Below are positions 1 to 8,193 of a stretch of DNA of 64,000 nt, piece after piece. How positions within the stretch are numbered: the stretch's first letter is position 1; each line of letters begins with the position of its first letter. This DNA is from Aedoeadaptatus acetigenes (GTDB lineage Bacteria > Bacillota > Clostridia > Tissierellales > Peptoniphilaceae): contig NZ_JAOQJD010000007.1 in NCBI RefSeq assembly GCF_025566985.1, positions 1 through 64,000 on the forward strand, read 5' to 3'. The position numbers and the translations under genes were made by a program. The notes beneath the pieces are model-generated. The model worked only from the letters and a program-made list of their open reading frames with translations, was not told where the DNA came from and ran no database searches.

Positions 1-123
1 ATTGACCAATCGGATAGCTACATTGAAGCGAAAATAGAAGAGATCAATCGTCGCCCGCGTAAATGTTTAAACTGGAAAACGCCTTATGAGGTTTACCATT
101 CAGTAGAGTTGCACTTGACTTGA
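1..123 (+). pseudogene. IS30-family transposase, 3' end only (cut by window start)
   Basis: The first 40 codons of frame 1 read as the C-terminal end of an IS30-family DDE transposase. The sequence contains NRRPRKCLNWKTPYEVY, the diagnostic LNWKTPYE signature near the end of this family, and stops at TGA 121-123. The rest of the gene lies outside the window, so it cannot be said whether the element is intact. Called partial; pseudogene status is not shown. Confidence 0.8.
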
Positions 124-132
124 CAATTCAAG
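108..132. repeat. Probable right terminal inverted repeat of the IS30-type element
   Basis: The stretch beginning gttgcacttgacttgacaat overlaps the transposase stop, which is where IS30 elements end. A related 25-nt stretch recurs at 32986-33010 (about 20 of 25 positions alike). The mate at the other end of the element is outside the window. Confidence 0.5.
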
Positions 133-138
133 ACAAAA

Positions 139-172
139 ATATCCATTGAGGAGCTTACTCCCCAATGGATAT
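139..172. repeat. Large hairpin just outside the IS30 end
   Basis: ATATCCATTG at 139-148 pairs with CAATGGATAT at 163-172, with further pairing of GGAG and CTCC inside. No T-run follows on either side, so it is not a classical terminator. It may be a target-site hairpin, since IS30 elements often insert in palindromes. Confidence 0.5.
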
Positions 173-182
173 TATAGAGCCT

Positions 183-208
183 AAAAAAAGCGCCGGTTTC
201 CCGACGCT
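183..208 (-). terminator. Intrinsic terminator of the flavodiiron gene
   Basis: On the minus strand AGCGTCGG-gaaa-CCGGCGCT is followed by seven T. It lies a few bases after the stop codon at 216. Confidence 0.85.
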
Positions 209-215
209 TCGCTTA

Positions 216-1424
216 TTATTTGCTTGCCTTTAAGGCTTCGGCCATTTCCTTGGCCAATTGTGCACATTTGTCTAAATCTTCTTGTTTCGGAGCGCCCATG
301 ACGTCCACGGTGGTGGGGAGCACTTCCCATTTGCTTTCTTCTGCGAAGGCGGCAAAAGCTTTTTCCGCGCCGCCGCCCCAGGTATAGTTGGTGAAGGTGC
401 CTAAGATGTGGTTTTTCATCTTTTGTTTCTTCAGCACTTCGACTAAATTGGCCATGGGCGGGAACAGATCCACATTGTAGGTGGGGCAGCCCAAGATAAT
501 GCCCTTGTAGTTCCAGGTTTCGCTGATTAAATAGCTGATGTGGGTCTTGGATACGTCGCGAATGCGAATGTTGCGCACGCCTTCTTCCGTTAAGGAGCGG
601 GCAATGGCTTCGGCGACTTGTTCCGTGTTACCGTACATGGAGCCGTAGACGATGAGTACGCCGTCTTCGGTTTTTTGTTCGCTTAAATCGCTGTACAGGC
701 CTACAATGCGGCCGATGTTGTCGCGCCATACGGGACCGTGGTCCGGGCAGATCATCTTAATGTCCAATCCGCCTAATTTCTTCAGGGCGCGAATAACTTG
801 CACGCTGTACTTACCGACGATGTTGGTGTAGTAGCGAATGGTTTCTTCGCGGTATTTTTCCCAGTCCACTTGGTCGTCGAAAATGGCGCCGTCTAAGGTG
901 CCGAAGCCGCCGAAAGCGTCTTGGCTGAAGAGGATGCCGGTTTCTTCTTCGAAGCAGACCATGGATTCGGGCCAGTGTACCATGGGCGTGGTGTAGAAGG
1001 TGAGCTTCCTTTCGCCGATGTCGATGGTTTCGCCGTCTGCCACGAGAATGGCGCGGTCTTCGCCGATGGAATAGAAGTTTTCCATCATGGTGACGGCTTT
1101 TTTATTGGTAATGACCTTGCATTCCGGGTAGCGTTCCAACACGCTCTTTAAGGACGAGGTGTGGTCCGGTTCCATGTGATTGACCACGACGTAGTCGAGT
1201 TTTCTGCCGTCGAGAGCGTCGTCTAATTTTACGAAAAACTCCGACACGGAGTCGATGCGGACGCAGTCCAAAAGACAGGTCTTGCTGCCGCCGTCGAAGA
1301 GGTAGGAGTTGTAGCTGATGCCGTCGGGCAGGGGCCACATGCCTTCGAATAAATGGGTGTAGCGGTCGTTTACACCGATGTAGTGTACGTGTTCATTGAT
1401 TTTAACAAAACGCGTTGCTGCCAT
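216..1424 (-). CDS. fprA: FprA-type flavodiiron protein (A-type flavoprotein)
   Basis: Soluble cytoplasmic enzyme of 402 aa. Members reduce O2 to water and/or NO to N2O with electrons from rubredoxin or a related donor, protecting anaerobes. The N-terminal metallo-beta-lactamase-like half holds the diiron ligands: HMEPDH at residues 83-88, H150, D169 and the H in CPDHGP near 229. The C-terminal flavodoxin domain (about 255-400) has the FMN loop YGSMYGNTEQ and GCPTYN. Length is that of the two-domain class; no rubredoxin or reductase domain is fused. It is monocistronic, with its own promoter (1469-1497) and terminator. Start ATG has an AAAGGTG site 6 nt upstream. Confidence 0.93.
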   Translation of the reverse strand: MAATRFVKINEHVHYIGVNDRYTHLFEGMWPLPDGISYNSYLFDGGSKTCLLDCVRIDSVSEFFVKLDDALDGRKLDYVVVNHMEPDHTSSLKSVLERYPECKVITNKKAVTMMENFYSIGEDRAILVADGETIDIGERKLTFYTTPMVHWPESMVCFEEETGILFSQDAFGGFGTLDGAIFDDQVDWEKYREETIRYYTNIVGKYSVQVIRALKKLGGLDIKMICPDHGPVWRDNIGRIVGLYSDLSEQKTEDGVLIVYGSMYGNTEQVAEAIARSLTEEGVRNIRIRDVSKTHISYLISETWNYKGIILGCPTYNVDLFPPMANLVEVLKKQKMKNHILGTFTNYTWGGGAEKAFAAFAEESKWEVLPTTVDVMGAPKQEDLDKCAQLAKEMAEALKASK

Positions 1425-1468
1425 TGTATCACCTTTCTTTTAAAAATTTATTTCATATACCACAATAG

Positions 1469-1497
1469 ATTTTACCCTGTTGCCCGCTATTTTTCAA
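1469..1497 (-). promoter_or_regulatory. Sigma-A promoter of the flavodiiron gene
   Basis: Minus strand TTGAAA (1492-1497), 17-nt spacer, TAAAAT (1469-1474). It lies between the exonuclease stop and the fprA start. Confidence 0.7.
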
Positions 1498-1505
1498 TGG
1501 ATTCT

Positions 1506-2261
1506 CTAAAGATCCAATTCTAAATAGACCGGGCAGTGGTCGCTGCCGAAAATGTCGTCGCGAATGTCCGCCTCCACGATGGAATCGGCCAAACGGTCGC
1601 TCACCACAAAGTAGTCGATGCGCCAACCGGCGTTCCTTTCCCGGGCCTTGGTGATGTAGCTCCACCAGCTGTAGCGATCCGCCGCATCCGGGTAGAGGTG
1701 GCGGAAGGTGTCCGTGTATCCGGCGTCCAAGAGATTTTGAAATTGGCTGCGCTCTTCGTCGGAAAAGCCCGCATTTTTACGATTGGCCGCGGGATTTTTC
1801 AAGTCGATTTCCTTGTGGGCCACGTTTAAATCCCCGCAGAGCACCACAGGCTTCACCTGATCCAACATGTTCAGGTACTTGCGAAAATCCTCTTCCCATT
1901 CCATGCGGTAATCCAAGCGGGCCAGGCCCCGTTGGGAATTGGGGGTGTAGCAGGTCACCAGGAAGAAATCCTCGTATTCGCAGGTAATGACTCGCCCTTC
2001 CTTGTCGTGTTCTTCCATGTCGATGCCGTAGGACACGTGGATCGGCTCTTCCTTCGTAAAGACCGCCGTGCCGCTGTAACCTTTTTTCTCCGCATAGTTC
2101 CAGTATTGATGGTAGCCTTCAAGCTCCAAATCCAACTGGCCGTCGGAAAGCTTGGTTTCCTGCAAACAGAAAATGTCCGCGTCCACGTCGTCGAAAAAAT
2201 CCATAAAGCCCTTCTTTATGGCGGCGCGAATGCCGTTCACATTCCATGAAATCAGTCGCAT
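1506..2261 (-). CDS. xth: Exodeoxyribonuclease III
   Basis: 251-aa AP endonuclease / 3'-5' exonuclease of the ExoA/XthA type, acting in base excision repair. All EEP-fold motifs are in order: WNVNGIRA at the N-terminus, LQETK (metal-binding Glu), GYSGTA, GDLNVAHKEIDLKNP (catalytic Asp-Asn), WRIDYF, and the closing GSDHCPVYLEL with catalytic Asp-His. Length fits the ExoA group. It begins one base after the stop of the upstream TtcA-like gene, so the two are co-transcribed. ATG is preceded by GAAAGGAGAGAG. Confidence 0.95.
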   Translation of the reverse strand: MRLISWNVNGIRAAIKKGFMDFFDDVDADIFCLQETKLSDGQLDLELEGYHQYWNYAEKKGYSGTAVFTKEEPIHVSYGIDMEEHDKEGRVITCEYEDFFLVTCYTPNSQRGLARLDYRMEWEEDFRKYLNMLDQVKPVVLCGDLNVAHKEIDLKNPAANRKNAGFSDEERSQFQNLLDAGYTDTFRHLYPDAADRYSWWSYITKARERNAGWRIDYFVVSDRLADSIVEADIRDDIFGSDHCPVYLELDL

Positions 2262-2262
2262 A

Positions 2263-3081
2263 CTACTCTCTCCTTTCGTAATGTTCCAAAAAGCTGTGCT
2301 TCTTTCCCTCGCCGTCTTTATAACCTAAAATCGCCCCGAGCTCCACATTTTCAGCCGAGCGGTAAATGGACATGGCCACATTGGGATTTTCCTCTGCGAT
2401 GGTTTCGATGAGGTTTTTCACATAGGCCCGAGCGCCGAAATTTTCCTTGGCCGTTACCGTGCAGGCGCAGTCGATGGGGGTGAGGTCGTTACACTTCACC
2501 CACTGGCGAATGTCCGATTCCCGAATAAAAATCATGGGCCGAATCAGCTCCATTCCCTCGAAATTCGTGGAATGAAGCTTCGGCATCATGGTCTTGTAGC
2601 TGCCCCCGAAGAGCACATTCATCATCACCGTTTCGATCACATCGTCGAAGTGGTGGCCTAAAGCCAGCTTGTTGGCCCCCAAGGACTTCGCCTTGTCGTA
2701 AAGACTCCCCCGGCGCATGCGGGCGCACATGTAGCAGGGCTTTTCCCCGCCCATGTCCTCCGCCACTTCAAAGACATTGCTGTCGTAGATTTGAAGGGGG
2801 ATCCCCATGGCCGCCGCCGTGTCCTCCACCTGTTTGCGAATGGCGGGCAAATAACCGGGATCCATGGTTAAAAACAAGAGCTCAAACTGCTTCTTGCCGT
2901 GGCGCTTCAGTTCCTGTAAGAGCTTCGCCAGAAGCAAGGAATCCTTGCCGCCGCTAATGGCCACGGCGATGACGTCCCCGTCTTCGATTAAATCGTAGTC
3001 GTTGATGCCTTTAATAAAGCGGCGCCAGATGGTCTTTCGATATTTTTTTATAATGCTTCGTTCAATTTCTGCAACGGACAT
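2263..3081 (-). CDS. TtcA-family tRNA 2-thiolation PP-loop protein
   Basis: 272-aa cytoplasmic ATPase of the adenine nucleotide alpha-hydrolase superfamily. TtcA-type members thiolate a tRNA base (2-thiocytidine at position 32 in the best-known case) using an Fe-S cluster. PP-loop SGGKDS at 43-48, CYMC at 116-119, GHHFDD at 142-147, and a later CAC pair (C205, C207) fit the cysteine pattern. Start at 3081 was chosen over an upstream in-frame start because GAGAGG lies 8 nt before this ATG and the upstream 15 codons cover a terminator hairpin. Whether it acts as TtcA or a paralogous PP-loop enzyme cannot be told from sequence alone. Confidence 0.85.
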   Translation of the reverse strand: MSVAEIERSIIKKYRKTIWRRFIKGINDYDLIEDGDVIAVAISGGKDSLLLAKLLQELKRHGKKQFELLFLTMDPGYLPAIRKQVEDTAAAMGIPLQIYDSNVFEVAEDMGGEKPCYMCARMRRGSLYDKAKSLGANKLALGHHFDDVIETVMMNVLFGGSYKTMMPKLHSTNFEGMELIRPMIFIRESDIRQWVKCNDLTPIDCACTVTAKENFGARAYVKNLIETIAEENPNVAMSIYRSAENVELGAILGYKDGEGKKHSFLEHYERRE

Positions 3082-3100
3082 AATCGCGTCCTCTCTATAT

Positions 3101-3124
3101 AAAAAATCCCGGCTCCCCGGGATC
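3101..3124 (-). terminator. Intrinsic terminator just upstream of the TtcA-like gene
   Basis: Minus strand ATCCCGG-ggag-CCGGGAT followed by T6. It sits about 20 nt before the ATG at 3081 and could stop read-through from the minus-strand ABC operon that ends at 3373, or act as a leader attenuator. Confidence 0.7.
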
Positions 3125-3207
3125 ATACCATACCGCTTCTATGGTACTATAAAAGGCAGGCCGTTTCAATCGCCGCCTGCCTCGCTGAAATAATTTTTAC
3201 ATGGCCC

Positions 3208-3236
3208 TTGCATTTTCCGCCCGTATGGCCTAAAAT
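3208..3236 (+). promoter_or_regulatory. Promoter of the tRNA-Thr gene
   Basis: TTGCAT (3208-3213), 17-nt spacer, TAAAAT (3231-3236); the tRNA starts 14 nt further on. Confidence 0.75.
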
Positions 3237-3249
3237 AATAGAAGTATTC

Positions 3250-3325
3250 GCTAACGTGGCTCAGATGGTAGAGCAGCTGATTCGTAATCAGCAGGTCAGG
3301 GGTTCAAATCCCCTCGTTAGCTCCA
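3250..3325 (+). tRNA. trnT: tRNA-Thr (anticodon CGU)
   Basis: 76-nt cloverleaf. Acceptor GCTAACG/CGTTAGC, D-arm with TCAGATGGTAGAG, anticodon arm GCTGA-TTCGTAA-TCAGC giving CGT, T-arm AGGGG-TTCAAAT-CCCCT, discriminator T and encoded CCA. Decodes ACG. It stands alone with its own promoter and terminator. Confidence 0.97.
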
Positions 3326-3328
3326 AAT

Positions 3329-3351
3329 GACGCCTACGGGCGTCTTTTTTT
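3329..3351 (+). terminator. Terminator of the tRNA gene
   Basis: GACGCC-tacg-GGCGTC followed by T7, immediately after the tRNA. Confidence 0.9.
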
Positions 3352-3372
3352 ATGGCCTTTTTTCGCAGGCGA

Positions 3373-4035
3373 TTACAAATCCCGCTTCTTGAACTTTTTC
3401 AACGCCACGGAATAAGAAAGCATGGTCATGAAAGCCAAGAACACGATGCCGAGTAGCACGATTAAAAGTACATGGCTGCTCGCCCACAGGTACAGGGCCT
3501 TGACTTCCTTGGGAAAGGCCGAGGTGGCAAAGCCGGATATGCCGACGACAATTAATGTCGCGGCGATGAGGGCAGCCCCGGCCACTGCCTTGGCTTTTTT
3601 GTGACCCACGGCAAAGAAAATCGGCACATTGATGTCCATAAAAAGGATGTACATGACGAGATAACCCCCGCCGACGGCCAAGCTTTCGCCGATAATAAGC
3701 GCGCCGCTTTTCGCCAGATTCACGCCGTTCATAATGACGAGGGCGACAAGCGTCGTGACGAGAAATACCACGAAAGAATAAAGGTAGCGCCCCCGCACCG
3801 TGTCCTCATCTTCCATGCCGATCATGCGGTAGAGCCGTTCCGTCCCGGAATCTTCTCCCGTGACGAAGGGATAGGTCATGATCATCAAAGACATGGTCAT
3901 GGCGAAGACCATGGGGAAAAAAGAAAGATCCGTAAAATAAGTAAAGCCCACGGAAAACAGGATGAAAAAAGCGATGGGTTTCCAAGTGATATAAGGGCGA
4001 ATGCCCAAAAAATCCATTTTGCAGGTTTTAAACAT
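3373..4035 (-). CDS. ABC-2 type exporter permease (YtrC/PmtB-like)
   Basis: 220-aa integral membrane protein with about six hydrophobic helices. It pairs with the ATPase encoded just upstream. Such permeases sit in GntR(YtrA)-ATPase-permease triads linked to cell-wall antibiotic or peptide response. Family placement rests on size, hydrophobicity and context rather than a signature motif. Start at 4035 has GAGGTG 6 nt upstream and overlaps the ATPase stop by a few bases; the earlier in-frame GTG lies within that SD. Confidence 0.75.
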   Translation of the reverse strand: MFKTCKMDFLGIRPYITWKPIAFFILFSVGFTYFTDLSFFPMVFAMTMSLMIMTYPFVTGEDSGTERLYRMIGMEDEDTVRGRYLYSFVVFLVTTLVALVIMNGVNLAKSGALIIGESLAVGGGYLVMYILFMDINVPIFFAVGHKKAKAVAGAALIAATLIVVGISGFATSAFPKEVKALYLWASSHVLLIVLLGIVFLAFMTMLSYSVALKKFKKRDL

Positions 4036-4882
4036 CGTCATCACCTCGATGGTAGAACGTCATAATCCGGTCGATGGAAGGCTTCTCCACCACGGTGTTT
4101 TCGCCGAAAGCGTCGGCCATATTTGCCTCAACCAACACTTCCACGTGGGTGGAGGTTTTTTTCTTGCCCAAAATCACCTTCGGATCCGCGGCTTTGAAAT
4201 CCGCCTCACGACACTTGACGATGCGGTAAGCCTCCAGAAAATCGTCTTTCGTGCCGTAAAAGGCCAGTTCGCCATCCATTATAAAGGCGATGTAATCGGC
4301 GATGGCTTCCAAATCCTCCGTAATGTGGGTGGAAAAGAGCACGGTGTTTTCCTCATCCTCCGCCATGTAGCGCTGAATAGTGTCGCGAAATTCGTCGCGA
4401 GAGCGGGGATCCAGCCCGCTGGTGGGCTCGTCCAAGACCAAGGTTTTGGCGCCGTGAGAAAGAGCGGCGGCGAGCATAAGCTTCGTCGTCATGCCACGGG
4501 AAAGGCTCTTCACATTTAATTTCGGATCGATTCCGTAATTTTCCACCCGCTTAAAAAATTCCGCAACCTTCCAACTTTTATAGCCCACAGACAAGACATT
4601 GTTTACATCTTCCACAGACCAATCTGGCGGAAAATAGGATTCGTCGAGGACGATGCCCACATCCTGCAGGTAGTCGTTGTCTTCCGGCGGCGCGCCGCGG
4701 TACAAGACCTCGCCCCCGTTTAAATGGTTGAGATTTAAAATCGCGCGAATCGTCGTCGTCTTGCCCGAACCGTTGGGACCGATAAAGCCCGTAATATATC
4801 CCTCTTTCACGGGAAAACTGATCCCATTTAGGGTAAAGGCGCTGTATTCTTTGCGAATCTCTTTTAATGCGATTCGATCCAT
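4028..4882 (-). CDS. ABC transporter ATP-binding protein (YtrB/PmtA-like)
   Basis: 284-aa ABC ATPase. Walker A GPNGSGKT at about 35-42, a degenerate signature LSRGMTTK, Walker B KTLVLDEPTSGLD, and H-loop FSTHITEDLE. The LSRGM form instead of LSGGQ is usual for the YtrB/BcrA/PmtA branch. Substrate unknown. It abuts the regulator gene (TAATG junction), so the regulator, ATPase and permease form one operon controlled by the operator at 5278-5300. Confidence 0.88.
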   Translation of the reverse strand: MDRIALKEIRKEYSAFTLNGISFPVKEGYITGFIGPNGSGKTTTIRAILNLNHLNGGEVLYRGAPPEDNDYLQDVGIVLDESYFPPDWSVEDVNNVLSVGYKSWKVAEFFKRVENYGIDPKLNVKSLSRGMTTKLMLAAALSHGAKTLVLDEPTSGLDPRSRDEFRDTIQRYMAEDEENTVLFSTHITEDLEAIADYIAFIMDGELAFYGTKDDFLEAYRIVKCREADFKAADPKVILGKKKTSTHVEVLVEANMADAFGENTVVEKPSIDRIMTFYHRGDDDV

Positions 4883-5256
4883 TATTCACCTCCGAATAAC
4901 ACATCCAGCATGGCCACGATATCTTTCTTGGCGATGCCGTGATCCTTGGCAATGGCCACGACCGCTTCCATGTGCCCTTCGATTTCCTTTTGCAGGATTT
5001 CCCGGGCCACATTTTCGTTTTTCTCGGCGACAAAAGATCCCTTCCCCTGCCGCGTCACGATAAATCCATCCGCCTCCAGCGCATCGTAGGCTTTTTTTAC
5101 CGTCATAATGCTGATGGAAAGGTCCTTGGCGAGGACGCGAATGGAAGGAAGCTGCTCGTCGTATGCCAACACGTCGTTTATAATTTGATCGCGAATTTGA
5201 TTCCGCAACTGTTCGTAAATGGGAACCGATGCGGAATTGTCAATGATGATGTCCAT
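4882..5256 (-). CDS. GntR-family repressor, YtrA subfamily
   Basis: 124-aa DNA-binding protein. The N-terminal winged helix contains the GntR signature SVPIYEQLRNQIRDQII...LPSIRVLAKDLSISIMTVKKAYDALEADGFI (given in part), followed by only about 50 residues, the short C-terminus typical of YtrA rather than of sugar/acid-binding GntR proteins. Start at the second ATG (5256) is set by AGGG 7 nt upstream. First gene of its operon and likely autoregulatory through the inverted repeat within the promoter. Inducer unknown; homologues respond to cell-wall stress. Confidence 0.88.
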   Translation of the reverse strand: MDIIIDNSASVPIYEQLRNQIRDQIINDVLAYDEQLPSIRVLAKDLSISIMTVKKAYDALEADGFIVTRQGKGSFVAEKNENVAREILQKEIEGHMEAVVAIAKDHGIAKKDIVAMLDVLFGGE

Positions 5257-5277
5257 GGTATCCCTCATTTCTATAAC

Positions 5278-5306
5278 AGTGTATAACAGCGTTGAACACT
5301 TGTCAA
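5278..5306 (-). promoter_or_regulatory. Promoter and operator of the GntR-ABC operon
   Basis: -35 TTGACA on the minus strand (5301-5306). Directly downstream lies an imperfect inverted repeat, AGTGTATAAC-agc-GTTGAACACT on the plus strand (5278-5300, 8 of 10 arm positions match). It fills the -35/-10 spacer, an ideal position for repression by the YtrA-like protein. Confidence 0.65.
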
Positions 5307-5315
5307 TATAAAGAA

Positions 5316-5348
5316 GCCCTTTCTAATCTCGATGGGATTAGAAAGGGC
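5316..5348 (-). terminator. Probable terminator after the histidine kinase gene
   Basis: GCCCTTTCTAATC (5316-5328) pairs with GATTAGAAAGGGC (5336-5348), a perfect 13-bp stem. The following minus-strand sequence is only T-rich (TTCTTTAT), so termination may be leaky. Confidence 0.55.
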
Positions 5349-5366
5349 CTTCGTTCCGCCATTTCC

Positions 5367-6743
5367 TTACGCATTATTCTCAAGAGGCAGCATCAAAGTA
5401 ACCATCGCTCCCTGCCCCGATGAGCGATTCGTCAGTCGCAAGCTGCCATGATGCAATTCGGCGACGGTTTTCGCCGTGTAAAGCCCCAAGCCGTAATGGG
5501 TCGAGCTGTGACGACTCTTATCGCCGCGATAAAAGGGTTCCGAAGCTCGCTTTAAATCCTCGTCGGAAAATCCGGGGCCGTAATCGCCAACGGTCATTTC
5601 GAGAGTGTTTTCTCCTGTTGAAATAAGCAGTTCCACAGCCGATGCCTCGGGCGCATAGTGAATGGCATTCATGAGTAGATTCTGCACCCCTCGCTCCAAT
5701 TGTTTTAAATCCACCGACACATAGCTGTTTCCGACATCCAAGGATTCCTCGATGGGGCACCTATAAGTATTCGCTATTTCCCGAGCCAGGGCCGCTATTT
5801 TTTCCGCGACAACAGAAATATGCAATCTTTTTAAATCCAATTCCTCGGAAACACCGAACTGATTCACTTCCATAAGGGCGTGGGCATAGGTCGAAATCCG
5901 CGTAGAGTTTTTTGCAATGAAATCAACGTAGCTTCTTTGCTCATCGGATAATTTCGTCTCTTTCAACAATTCCGCGTTCCCATGGATAATGGCGACAGGC
6001 GTCTTTAGGTCGTGAGCCAGAGAGGAAATTTGGTTTTTCCTATTCGCCTCTTCCGTCCATTTTTCTCTTAGAGATCGACTCAATGCGATTTTCATCTTTT
6101 CAAAAGCATTTAATACGCCGTTAAATTCTTTGATCGTCGATGTCCCTATTTCAAAATCTAAATTCTGTTTCGCGATTTCTTCCGACGCTTCGATCATGGG
6201 CATCAACTGCTTCGTCAAACGTCTCGCCCAAATCAGGGTAATGGTCATGGCGCTTATAAAGCATAAACTTACCATGAGGGCGGAAAACAAATAATTTACG
6301 GGAGGGAAGTGGGCCTCCATCCAGGGATTGGAATAGCGAGGCTTCAGGGTGTAGTGGGCTACCACCACGCCCTCCCGGCGCTCGATCTCCATATAAGCGG
6401 AAGACGACGTGGACATTACCTGCCCCCGGAGAAAGGCCATTGCTTTTTTCCTCTCCACCGCCGACATATTGGACGCGAGCAAGCGCCCGTCGTCTGCGAG
6501 ATACACATAACCTACGTTCTCAGGAATCAAAGTGGGATCAAATGGCTCTGCCTGGGCGATTTTCGCCTTGTTTCGAAGGATGAACTGTTCCGTCGCATCA
6601 GCCGGTACGATTCCGTTCAATCGATACGCCATCGTAAAAAGAAAGAGTGCAAGGCCCGCGGATACCGCAAGCCCAAGGGCGACACTGAGTAAATATTTGA
6701 GAAAAACGAGTTGAAGGGATTGTCCTTTTCTGTTTAATTCCAT
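5367..6743 (-). CDS. Sensor histidine kinase (CprK/BceS-neighbour type)
   Basis: 458-aa membrane kinase. TM1 at about 14-38, a roughly 110-aa extracytoplasmic sensor, TM2 at about 150-173, a HAMP-like linker, H-box SSLAHDLKTPVAIIHG with H244, N-box NLLMNAIHYA, G1 box VGDYGPGFS and G2 GLGLY. The large external loop argues for direct ligand sensing rather than a loop-less intramembrane-sensing design. Its ATG lies within the end of the response regulator gene (10-bp overlap). Downstream of an immunity-type ABC exporter, it probably senses antimicrobial peptides or lantibiotics. Confidence 0.9.
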   Translation of the reverse strand: MELNRKGQSLQLVFLKYLLSVALGLAVSAGLALFLFTMAYRLNGIVPADATEQFILRNKAKIAQAEPFDPTLIPENVGYVYLADDGRLLASNMSAVERKKAMAFLRGQVMSTSSSAYMEIERREGVVVAHYTLKPRYSNPWMEAHFPPVNYLFSALMVSLCFISAMTITLIWARRLTKQLMPMIEASEEIAKQNLDFEIGTSTIKEFNGVLNAFEKMKIALSRSLREKWTEEANRKNQISSLAHDLKTPVAIIHGNAELLKETKLSDEQRSYVDFIAKNSTRISTYAHALMEVNQFGVSEELDLKRLHISVVAEKIAALAREIANTYRCPIEESLDVGNSYVSVDLKQLERGVQNLLMNAIHYAPEASAVELLISTGENTLEMTVGDYGPGFSDEDLKRASEPFYRGDKSRHSSTHYGLGLYTAKTVAELHHGSLRLTNRSSGQGAMVTLMLPLENNA

Positions 6744-7393
6744 TTATAGCCAATCCCCCACACAGTCGCAATGGGCTTTTCGCCGACCCGTTGAAACTTC
6801 GCCCGAATGTTTTTTACGTGCTCGGAAACCGCCGATGGTTCGCCTTCCCCCTCGTAGCCGAAAACCTGTTCATAAATCTGCTCTTTCGAGAAGACCTGCC
6901 CCTTTCTTTCAGCCAGAAGCACACAAATCCGGTACTCGGATTTCGTCAAAGGTACTTTTTCTTCTTCTACAAAAATGCTTTTTGAAGACAGATCAAAGCG
7001 AATCGATCCAAGGTTGAATCCGGCATGTTTTTCTCTCTGCTCTCTCCTTAAGTGCGCCTCCACCCGCGCGAGCAATTCCTGTACGCCGAAAGGCTTTGTT
7101 ATATAGTCGTCTCCGCCGCTTAAAAGGCCTTTTACGACATCCGCTTCCGTTGTCTTTGCCGTTAAAAAAAGGATGGGACAGTCCACGATGCGACGAATTT
7201 TTTTACAGAAAGTCATGCCGTCCATCCCAGGCATCATGACATCCAGCAAAATCAAATCGTATTTTCGCAAACTGTTTTCGTCTAATTCCAACGGATTTTG
7301 AACCGCATGAATGCAATGGCCATTCTTTTTTAGAATATTTTCGATTAACACGAGCATATCCTCTTCGTCGTCGACGACAAGTATCGTCGCCAC
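6734..7393 (-). CDS. OmpR/PhoB-family response regulator (CprR-like)
   Basis: 219-aa regulator. Receiver domain with acidic pair D8-D9, phospho-acceptor D51 in LLDVMMPGMDG, and the FLTAKT lysine; C-terminal winged helix (about 125-219) of the OmpR type. Start is the GTG at 7393, preceded by GGAGGTG 5 nt away; the in-frame ATG seven codons upstream has no SD. Partner of the overlapping kinase. Likely binds the 11-bp-spaced direct repeats at 9680-9698 in front of the exporter genes. Confidence 0.9.
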   Translation of the reverse strand: MATILVVDDEEDMLVLIENILKKNGHCIHAVQNPLELDENSLRKYDLILLDVMMPGMDGMTFCKKIRRIVDCPILFLTAKTTEADVVKGLLSGGDDYITKPFGVQELLARVEAHLRREQREKHAGFNLGSIRFDLSSKSIFVEEEKVPLTKSEYRICVLLAERKGQVFSKEQIYEQVFGYEGEGEPSAVSEHVKNIRAKFQRVGEKPIATVWGIGYKWN

Positions 7394-7452
7394 AAAATCA
7401 CCTCCGCTATGCATCTAGCGCTTTTTCTTCTTAATTGATTATTTATAGGATT

Positions 7453-8193
7453 TCAATCGCCCCATTGTCCTCCGTCCCACCGATTAAACCAAATGACGGA
7501 GCCGATAAAGATCACTGCCGTCATGGGAAGGGCCGAAAATCCCCACTTCGCCATCTCCGCCGTTAGAAGGGAATGGTTTTGGTGCGCACTGGCTAAAATA
7601 TAGGTCCCCGGCAAGCGTGCGGGCCAGGTGCAGGGGACGAAATACCAAAGCTTATCGCCTAATCCGGTGATAGCGAGAAGGGCGATGAGTGTTTCTACAA
7701 CACCAAGACCCATGGACGGGACCGAACCCAGTGCCAATGCCACCCACAAGTGAATCAAGTAGACGGCAACGGATGCGGCTAAAAGAAGCAACAGCGCCGC
7801 AAACCAAACAGCAAGTGTTTGGTGACCGAAAAGCCCTCCAAAGACGCCGACGGCTACGGACGCCGCCCAAATGAATCCAAGAAACATGGCCCCCGCTTTT
7901 CCCAAATAAGCCCTCGTCCTTGACGGCGCCGAAAGCAACAGTTGAAAATGTCCTGCGCCGCTTTCCATATCCGCCACTTTGGATATCAAAACACCGACTA
8001 CGATGGGCACTGCCGCGCCTAAAAGCGTGAAATAGATCTGAATCGTCTCATCGGGCATAAAATTTTTTATGCCGGTAAATTGACATGCCGCATAGAAGGC
8101 TAGGGCGTAGAGTACCGGTAAAATACCATGGATCCAAAGAGTCCACGTGTGTTTAATTTTATAAAGCTCTGCTTTTAAAACTCTACCCATCAT
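7453..8193 (-). CDS. Lantibiotic-immunity type ABC permease (MutG/EpiG/CprC-like)
   Basis: 246-aa membrane protein with about six helices, beginning MMGRVLKAELYKIKHTW, the N-terminal pattern of ABC-2 permeases in immunity/resistance transporters. Third gene of an ATPase-permease-permease set. Start at 8193 follows GGAGG by 5 nt and overlaps the previous gene's stop by 4 nt; a longer upstream reading frame is not supported. There is a 59-nt gap before the regulator gene, with no terminator seen. Confidence 0.82.
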   Translation of the reverse strand: MMGRVLKAELYKIKHTWTLWIHGILPVLYALAFYAACQFTGIKNFMPDETIQIYFTLLGAAVPIVVGVLISKVADMESGAGHFQLLLSAPSRTRAYLGKAGAMFLGFIWAASVAVGVFGGLFGHQTLAVWFAALLLLLAASVAVYLIHLWVALALGSVPSMGLGVVETLIALLAITGLGDKLWYFVPCTWPARLPGTYILASAHQNHSLLTAEMAKWGFSALPMTAVIFIGSVIWFNRWDGGQWGD

